Source: Chloroflexota bacterium (GTDB lineage Bacteria > Chloroflexota > Limnocylindria > Limnocylindrales > Limnocylindraceae). From it: a DNA stretch of 6,882 nucleotides. The notes beneath the pieces are model-generated. The model saw only the letters and a program-made list of their open reading frames with translations, did not search any database and was not told the DNA's origin. Below, piece after piece: positions 1 to 4,191 of the stretch. Positions within the stretch are counted from its first letter, which is position 1. The number at the start of each line of letters is the position of its first letter. Where the stretch lies: positions 1-6,882 of the forward strand of contig CANKMK010000029.1 in assembly GCA_947483025.1 (NCBI GenBank). Direction: 5' to 3'. The position numbers and the translations under genes are program-made.

Positions 1-12
1 GAGTCCGGTCAT
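1..12 (-). CDS. Possible start of a further minus-strand gene (partial, 4 codons visible)
   Basis: Reading the minus strand, an ATG at 12-10 is followed by codons for Thr-Gly-Leu before the window ends. A strong purine-rich Shine-Dalgarno-like stretch (GGGGGAG) lies about 4 nt upstream. This would be the next gene after the MidA-family gene in the same direction, 72 bp beyond its stop. Only four codons are visible, so no function can be proposed. The call rests on the ribosome binding site alone. Confidence 0.35.
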
Positions 13-48
13 GAAACTCCCCCGTTCGATCCATCAACCCGGCGCGTA

Positions 49-61
49 CCCCGTAGCGGGG
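49..61. other. Short GC hairpin downstream of the MidA-family gene
   Basis: CCCCG (49-53) and CGGGG (57-61) form a 5-bp stem with a 3-base TAG loop. It lies about 24 bp past the minus-strand stop at 85 and before the putative next start at 12. No T-tract follows on either strand, so a factor-independent terminator is not well supported. It could equally be chance in GC-rich DNA. Confidence 0.2.
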
Positions 62-84
62 GCTCGGGTGATTACGCTCGGATT

Positions 85-1266
85 CTAGACGAGGGGGCGA
101 TTCGGAGCCGCCGTTCCGGGGAGTGGCGACGCGGGGTCGGCGAGCGCGTTTGCCCCTGGGGTACGTCCCGCCACAAACACCTCCACGGCGAATCCGCCCA
201 TGCGGCGCGGGTCCATCAGTTGGGCGAGTGCGGCGCGCAGGGCGATCGCCCCTTCGAGGGTTGCGGTTGGCCCGGTGCGCGTTCGGGCGACCTCGCCATC
301 GATCCCCGCCGCTGCCAGAAACTTGGCTTGGTTTGTGCTCGCCACAGGACGAAGGCCGCCCGCCTCCGCCGCGGCCCGCAACAGGGTGAGGTCCACATGG
401 GCGGTGAGGTCGCGGCTCCCCGGCTCGCTCAAGAGGTCGGCGGTGGCCCGGTGCCCCTGATAGGCGAGGGCGGTACCCGCCATACGGCTGGCGGGGTCGC
501 GCAGGGCAACCCCCTCACGACCGTAATCGAGCACGATGACGACCCCTTCGGTGAGTTCGGCCCCCAGCGTGGCGGCCCATTCGGCGGTGGCTGGCGAGAT
601 CTCGGCGAGCTGCCCCTCCGCCAGGGGTGACCAGCCGGCCATGAGTGGGGCGAGCCGTTCGGCGACCCCTGGGTCAGGCGCCCCCTCGACCCAAGCGAGG
701 GCATTTGTTACAGAGTCAATCGCCACGCGGCGCTCGTTGAAGCCACCCGGCGCAGCGGGACGGCCGACCACGATGTGGAAGGGGAGGGCGTCGGCGAACT
801 CGTTGGCGACGATGATCCCTGCGACTGGTGCGCCACCTGCTGCGACGAGGGGTGGCCCGCCGCCTGGGAGTGCCGCCAGTGCGGCGGTGAGATCGGCGAG
901 GCGGTGTGGGTTTGCCTCACTCACCGAGACTTCGAGCGCACCGAGGAGGGGGTGCCCCTCGCGGGCGAGGTAGTCGAGTGCCGCCAGGAGGAGGGTCCCC
1001 TCGCCGGCACCGTACTCGCGCCAGCGGAACGTTGCTGGGCGGCCGAGGCGCTCCCACGTTGCGGCGGCCAGTTGCGCGATGGCCACGCCAAGGATGGGGT
1101 GCAGCTCTGGCGCGGTCATGAAGTCACCGCTCCGACCCGCTCGCCGCTGGGTTGTGGCGTAGTAGCCGAGCCCAGGCTCTAGCAGGGCGCGCTCCATAAA
1201 TCGCGCAAAGCTGACCGAGCCCTCGCGTTGGACCTCTTCGCGAATGAGACGCTCTACCTCTTCCAT
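85..1266 (-). CDS. MidA/NDUFAF7-family class I SAM-dependent methyltransferase (COG1565)
   Basis: The product is 393 residues, a normal length for this family of soluble methyltransferases. The mitochondrial member NDUFAF7 methylates an arginine of a complex I subunit; bacterial substrates are largely undefined. Visible motifs are: N-terminal RSGDFMTAPELHPILG (residues 45-60, typical GDFxTAPExSPxFG); the SAM-binding glycine loop EYGAGEGTLLLAAL (84-97); an acidic EANP segment at the next strand (117-120); IIVANEFADALPFH (151-164); IVLDYG (244-249); AYQGHR (268-273); and DLTAHVDLTLL (286-296). The last two match the family's YRxHR and DLTAHVDF signatures. The reading frame stays open upstream to 1392, but I chose the ATG at 1266. 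Family homology starts there, and the extension would run into folK with low-complexity sequence. An AGGA lies 8 nt upstream. The C-terminal 25 residues are Ala/Pro-rich and probably disordered. The gene is divergent from folK. The family is secure, the substrate unknown. Confidence 0.93.
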   Translation of the reverse strand: MEEVERLIREEVQREGSVSFARFMERALLEPGLGYYATTQRRAGRSGDFMTAPELHPILGVAIAQLAAATWERLGRPATFRWREYGAGEGTLLLAALDYLAREGHPLLGALEVSVSEANPHRLADLTAALAALPGGGPPLVAAGGAPVAGIIVANEFADALPFHIVVGRPAAPGGFNERRVAIDSVTNALAWVEGAPDPGVAERLAPLMAGWSPLAEGQLAEISPATAEWAATLGAELTEGVVIVLDYGREGVALRDPASRMAGTALAYQGHRATADLLSEPGSRDLTAHVDLTLLRAAAEAGGLRPVASTNQAKFLAAAGIDGEVARTRTGPTATLEGAIALRAALAQLMDPRRMGGFAVEVFVAGRTPGANALADPASPLPGTAAPNRPLV

Positions 1267-1300
1267 GCAGTAGATCCTACGCGGCGCTACCGTCGGGCAC
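1267..1300. promoter_or_regulatory. 34-bp divergent start region with two outward TANNNT -10-like hexamers
   Basis: On the plus strand, TACCGT (1288-1293) ends 7 nt before the folK ATG. On the minus strand, TAGGAT (complement of 1274-1279) ends 7 nt before the MidA-family ATG. A -10 hexamer at that distance would start transcription at or next to the A of the ATG, giving leaderless mRNAs. The two hexamers are 8 bp apart, so two polymerases could not be bound at once. With a 17-bp spacer, each -35 position would fall on the other gene's start codon. I see no TTGACA-like box there. GTAG/CTAC tetramers recur at 1270, 1277 and 1287. A leadered alternative for the methyltransferase exists, because the AGGA inside TAGGAT could serve as a Shine-Dalgarno. 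folK has no Shine-Dalgarno in this gap. Confidence 0.5.
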
Positions 1301-1891
1301 ATGCGTGAGCTCGTTGTACACCTAGGGATCGGGGCCAACCTCGACGACCCTGTCGCGACACTCGCCGAAGCGGTCGTTGCACTCGCGCACATTCCGGGTT
1401 GGAGCCTTGAGCAAGTCTCGCCGCTCTATCGCACCACACCAGTGGGCCTCGTTGATCAACCAGAGTTCTTCAACGCTGCGCTGCAAATGCGCGCCTCACT
1501 TCCCGACGAGCCGGCTGCGGCCGCAGTCGAAGTGCTCATGCGCGTCAAGGAGTTAGAGCGACTTTTCGGTCGCGTCCCAACGGTTCGTTTCGGCCCGCGT
1601 CGCCTAGATATCGACATCATTGCGATGGAGAACGTTGCGGTGGTACACCCACGACCGCATGGCACAGAGCCTGATGGTGCCGATGCAGATCGGCCGCTCG
1701 TTGTTCCGCATCCATCTGCAACCGAGCGACTCTTCGTCTTGGCGCCACTCGCGGACATCTCTCCCACACTAAAGGCACCGGGGTGGAACGGCACTGCTCG
1801 TGAGTTGCGTGATGTTCAGCGACGCGCTGAGGGTGAAGCTGCCGCGGTCTGTGTCGGCGCTTGGGATTCTACGGCGCTGCGCTGGGTGTAA
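1301..1891 (+). CDS. folK: 2-amino-4-hydroxy-6-hydroxymethyldihydropteridine diphosphokinase (HPPK)
   Basis: A cytoplasmic folate-pathway enzyme that transfers pyrophosphate from ATP to 6-hydroxymethyl-dihydropterin, making the substrate of dihydropteroate synthase. The product is 196 residues against about 160 in the E. coli enzyme. The HPPK landmarks are present in order: LGIGANL (residues 8-14); SPLYRTTPVG (40-49); QPEFFNAA with the pterin-contacting Asn58 (53-60); RFGPRRLDIDII (96-107), where Asp103 and Asp105 correspond to the two Mg-binding aspartates; then VPHP with His137 and ERLFVLAPL with Arg143, matching the catalytic-loop His and Arg. The extra length comes from a His/Pro/Asp-rich insertion at about 110-132, where most HPPKs have a short turn, and a C-terminal tail of about 25 residues. 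The ATG at 1301 fits the family N-terminus. No folP or folB is visible beside it. The gene stops 4 bp before the convergent PurH-like stop. Confidence 0.96.
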   Translation: MRELVVHLGIGANLDDPVATLAEAVVALAHIPGWSLEQVSPLYRTTPVGLVDQPEFFNAALQMRASLPDEPAAAAVEVLMRVKELERLFGRVPTVRFGPRRLDIDIIAMENVAVVHPRPHGTEPDGADADRPLVVPHPSATERLFVLAPLADISPTLKAPGWNGTARELRDVQRRAEGEAAAVCVGAWDSTALRWV

Positions 1892-1895
1892 CGCG

Positions 1896-3278
1896 TTAGC
1901 GGCGGTAGTGTCGCCGCCCGGTGAAGACCATGGCGATGCCGTGGCGATCGGCGATCTCAATTGCCGCTGCGTCACGACGTGATCCGCCTGGCTGAACGAT
2001 TGCAGTAATCCCCGCTGCTGCAGCTGCGGCAATCCCTTCTGCAAATGGGAAGTACGCATCGCTGGCCATCACCGCACCACGTGCGCGCTCTCCGGCCTGG
2101 TTCAGTGCGATGTCAACGGCAACGCGACGATTTACCTGTGCTGCGCCGATGCCGAGTGTTGCGGCACCCCGCGCCACCACGATGGCGTTTGATCGAATGT
2201 GCCGCACGATCCGCCATGAGAAGAGCAGATCAGTCAGTTCGTCGAGTGTTGGGCGACGCTCTGTGACCACGCGAAGTTGTGAGCGCTCAATATTGCCAGT
2301 GTCAGCAGTTTGCAAGAGCACCGCACCACTGACGCCAATCATGTCGAATTCAGTTGTGCGGTGCGAAGGGTCGATCACCACAGTCAACTCTGGTCGTGTG
2401 CGCAGCACCTCTCCTGCGCCATCGTCGGCGATTGCTGGCGCAAGCACCGATTCAAATGTTCCCGATGCAATCACGGCGGCGACAGCGCGATCGATCGGAA
2501 CGTTGAGCACGATGGTTGAACCCGAGCTTGCTGCTGCGTCTGTTTCGATCGCACGCGTCAGTGCGCCGAGCGCTGTCTCAGCGGTTGCTACTCCGATCGG
2601 GTCGGTGTGGCGGATAAGGGCAACGCTTGGCGTTGGCAGATCGGCGACAAGTCGCGCGCCGGCATCGAGGTCAAGTAGATCGTTAAGGCTTGGCTCTTGC
2701 CCTTGGAGTACGCGGGCTCCTACGATGCCCGCGCCAGTTGCGTGCACGCGCCGATACGCCGCGGCGGCCTGGTGTTGATTCTCGCCATGACCGAATGTTC
2801 GGATGCGCTCAAGCACGATCACATCGCGCGCCGGCATGGCGCTGTCGCTGTCGCGTACGAGCGGTGCAACGTGGGCCGCAATGGTGAGTGCCGCTGATCG
2901 CCGTAGCTCGCTTCGGAGCGCGTCGAGGCTTCTTGTGGATCCTAAATCGCTCAGGAGGTCACCGATCGCGGTTGGGTCCACGACGATGAGTGGTCCGCTC
3001 TCGGCTGCAAGAAGTGCGCGTGTGATGGCGACGATTGCGGCGGGCGGAGCGTCGGCTCCCCCAGGGGCGATGAGGAGGTCGGCGCTGGTCAGGCTTGCCG
3101 CCGCCCGATCCAGCCCCGCTGCATCGGCATGCTCGGTGACGTCGATCGCTTCCGCCCGTAGATGTAGCGCGGCTGGGCCGGCTTCGATCGTGGCGCCGCG
3201 GGCGATCAGGGTGGCGAGGATCGGTGCCAGCCCTGCCAGGGCGGGGCTCTCGGGAGAGATCAGCAGAAGGACGCGCAT
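1896..3278 (-). CDS. purH: PurH-like protein: AICAR transformylase domain with a degenerate, shortened IMP-cyclohydrolase domain
   Basis: PurH formylates AICAR with 10-formyl-tetrahydrofolate (C-terminal domain) and closes the ring to IMP (N-terminal MGS-like domain). This product has 460 residues; typical PurH has 510-530. The C-terminal part is clearly homologous: GENQHQ (165-170), QGQEPSLNDLLDLDA (192-206), RHTDPIGVA (223-231), VTERRPTLDELTDLLFSW (338-355), SNAIVVARGAATLGIGAAQ (363-381), ASDAYFPF (405-412), VQPGGSRRD (428-436), GIAMVFTG (447-454). The N-terminal 150 residues align only loosely. STGGT, the GRVKTLHPxxHGG block, NLYPF and the GGPSMIRAAAKN block are all absent, while the following VVDPxxxxxLLxxL segment survives at 99-111. 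In the transformylase half, the catalytic Lys-His pair is Arg-His (223-224), RYG is GHG, SAFGG is ASSGS, and the C-terminal His is Arg. The ATG at 3278 was chosen because upstream codons lack homology and enter the divergent gene. The family is certain; either activity is open. Confidence 0.88.
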   Translation of the reverse strand: MRVLLLISPESPALAGLAPILATLIARGATIEAGPAALHLRAEAIDVTEHADAAGLDRAAASLTSADLLIAPGGADAPPAAIVAITRALLAAESGPLIVVDPTAIGDLLSDLGSTRSLDALRSELRRSAALTIAAHVAPLVRDSDSAMPARDVIVLERIRTFGHGENQHQAAAAYRRVHATGAGIVGARVLQGQEPSLNDLLDLDAGARLVADLPTPSVALIRHTDPIGVATAETALGALTRAIETDAAASSGSTIVLNVPIDRAVAAVIASGTFESVLAPAIADDGAGEVLRTRPELTVVIDPSHRTTEFDMIGVSGAVLLQTADTGNIERSQLRVVTERRPTLDELTDLLFSWRIVRHIRSNAIVVARGAATLGIGAAQVNRRVAVDIALNQAGERARGAVMASDAYFPFAEGIAAAAAAGITAIVQPGGSRRDAAAIEIADRHGIAMVFTGRRHYRR

Positions 3279-3360
3279 GCTGCTGATGGTGGCATACTCG
3301 CTCACACAAACCTGCACGCTGTTGTGCTGGGTGAATCGAAACGTAGCGAGTGAGGACAAG
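3279..3360. promoter_or_regulatory. 82-bp divergent intergenic region with nested inverted repeats
   Basis: This gap separates the PurH-like start from the membrane-protein start and must hold at least one promoter unless transcription begins inside a gene. It contains a 7-bp inverted repeat, ACTCGCT (3296-3302) and AGCGAGT (3345-3351). Inside it is a 4-bp stem, GCAC/GTGC (3314-3317 and 3324-3327). The two dyads do not share an axis. One TANNNT hexamer, TACGTT, lies on the minus strand (complement of 3340-3345). I found no matching -35 box. GAGGA at 3352-3356 is the ribosome binding site of the plus-strand gene. I see no Shine-Dalgarno for the PurH-like gene. Confidence 0.35.
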
Positions 3361-3774
3361 ATGTTTCGTTGGCCTTGGGAGTACCTCTTCACCGTCTTGA
3401 ATGCCGATCTTGGAACGTTCTACACCCCGTTCTGGGTTGCCAATCTGGTGCTCTTCCTCGCAACGATCCTGGTGTACACATTCGCGACCCGTGGCAACCG
3501 TGGACGTGGGGTAGTCGGCGACGAGTGGGAGTACATCCTGTGGATCAGCCTCGGCACCTTCGGCATGAATTTGGTTTACGCCGCATTCCAGTGGTACGGC
3601 CTCTTCCCTATCGCCACCACGCTCGTTGGACTCCTTGCGCTGCGCGACACTGTCACGAGGCGCTTCCCACCACTTCTTGCTGCTGAGGCGGAGCATGCCG
3701 CGCTTTTGCGCACGCGACGCCAGGTTGCCGATGGGGTTGAAGCAACCATTCGCCCAGCGAATCGTCGCGGGTAG
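3361..3774 (+). CDS. Small membrane protein of unknown function, three predicted helices
   Basis: The product is 137 residues and I do not recognise the family. Hydrophobic segments at about 22-41, 56-77 and 79-95 look like three membrane helices. Aromatic residues mark the boundaries: an N-terminal WPWEYLF, then DEWEYILW, then QWYGLFP. A basic stretch (TRGNRGRG, 43-50) follows helix 1 and a basic segment (TVTRRF) follows helix 3. That places the first loop and the C-terminus in the same positively charged context, but three helices make the topology ambiguous. The last 40 residues are charged and probably form a cytoplasmic amphipathic or coiled tail. The ATG at 3361 is set by a good GAGGA 4 nt upstream and by where the hydrophobic pattern begins. 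The longer open frame upstream is antisense to the PurH-like gene and low in complexity. The cupin gene follows after 36 bp, so the two are probably co-transcribed. Confidence 0.75.
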   Translation: MFRWPWEYLFTVLNADLGTFYTPFWVANLVLFLATILVYTFATRGNRGRGVVGDEWEYILWISLGTFGMNLVYAAFQWYGLFPIATTLVGLLALRDTVTRRFPPLLAAEAEHAALLRTRRQVADGVEATIRPANRRG

Positions 3775-3783
3775 CCCGTTGGC

Positions 3784-3799
3784 GTGCGCGGTTGCGCAC
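3784..3799 (+). other. Perfect 6-bp hairpin between the membrane-protein and cupin genes
   Basis: GTGCGC (3784-3789), loop GGTT, and GCGCAC (3794-3799) form a strong GC stem with a 4-base loop. It begins 10 nt after the upstream stop and ends 11 nt before the cupin ATG. No T-tract follows, so termination is unlikely. It could protect the upstream message, or sit next to and modulate the GAGAGAG ribosome binding site at about 3803-3809. Its role is inferred. Confidence 0.4.
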
Positions 3800-3810
3800 T
3801 GCGAGAGAGC

Positions 3811-4191
3811 ATGAACATTCGCCAGTTCGGTCCTGGTCATCGGCGTGCCGACCGTGCCGCCGGCTCGAGCGGTGTTCTCAGTAGCGCCATCTTCTCAAAC
3901 GACGTTGCGCAGATCACCGAATTTACTGTGACGCCGGGTGGCACCTACGGCCCACTGCGCAGCGCTGGTGATGTCGTGCTCGTGGTGATTGAGGGTGGTG
4001 GCTGGGTTACCGCCCACGACACCCAGATGCAACTTGCTGCAGGTGAATCACTGCATCTCGAGCGATTGACGCCGTACAGCGTCGCTGCGCGCGAGTTGCC
4101 GCTACGCGCGATCCTCGTCGAGCTTTCTGCGGGCAGCGGTGCTGAATCTGCTCGCACCATAAGCGCCAACGGCGGCGGCGCAGAGGAGTAG
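3811..4191 (+). CDS. Small cupin-fold protein lacking metal-binding histidines
   Basis: The product is 126 residues. Residues 33-108 have the shape of a single cupin barrel: a strand with ITEFTV followed by PGGTYGPLRSAGD (42-54), a turn with VIEGGGWVTAHD (59-70), the second cupin motif's LAAGESLHLERLTPYSV (75-91), and a closing strand LRAILVEL (98-105). The usual motif-1 HxH...E and motif-2 His are not there; the GPLRSAGD segment stands where HxH is expected. A metal-dependent enzyme is therefore unlikely, and a ligand-sensing or structural role is more plausible. I chose the ATG at 3811 because it follows a purine-rich GAGAGAG stretch. An in-frame ATG nine codons upstream lies within the inter-gene hairpin. 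It probably shares a transcript with the membrane protein 36 bp upstream. Its last 29 codons overlap the end of the convergent glycosyltransferase gene. The cupin assignment is from pattern recognition and the ligand is unknown. Confidence 0.72.
   Translation: MNIRQFGPGHRRADRAAGSSGVLSSAIFSNDVAQITEFTVTPGGTYGPLRSAGDVVLVVIEGGGWVTAHDTQMQLAAGESLHLERLTPYSVAARELPLRAILVELSAGSGAESARTISANGGGAEE

Noticed and set aside
1267..1392. N-terminal extension of the MidA-family reading frame upstream of 1266
   Set aside because: It would overlap the folK N-terminus by about 90 bp, is low-complexity Ala/Ser/Thr sequence and has no family similarity. The ATG at 1266 fits the family start.
1889..1898. Bidirectional terminator between folK and the PurH-like gene
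   Set aside because: Only 4 bp separate the two stop codons, and I see no hairpin with a T-tract across the junction. Any termination signal must lie inside the coding sequences.
2010..2050. GCT/GCA-rich stretch resembling a trinucleotide repeat in the PurH-like gene
   Set aside because: It encodes an Ala-rich helix that canonical PurH also has before the TAxxQPGGS segment. The repeats are imperfect and explained by coding.
2803..3360. Long plus-strand open frame leading into the membrane-protein gene
   Set aside because: It is antisense to the PurH-like gene, with Ser/Arg/Ala-rich shadow composition. A good ribosome binding site and the hydrophobic pattern place the real start at 3361.
3279..3392. 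N-terminal extension of the PurH-like frame to an upstream ATG
   Set aside because: The added 38 residues have no resemblance to PurH, would cross the intergenic region and enter the divergent membrane-protein gene.
2959..3840. Minus-strand open frame of 293 codons opposite the membrane-protein gene
   Set aside because: Arg/His-rich, low-complexity translation with no recognisable motif. It overlaps the PurH-like gene in another frame, typical of a GC-rich shadow.
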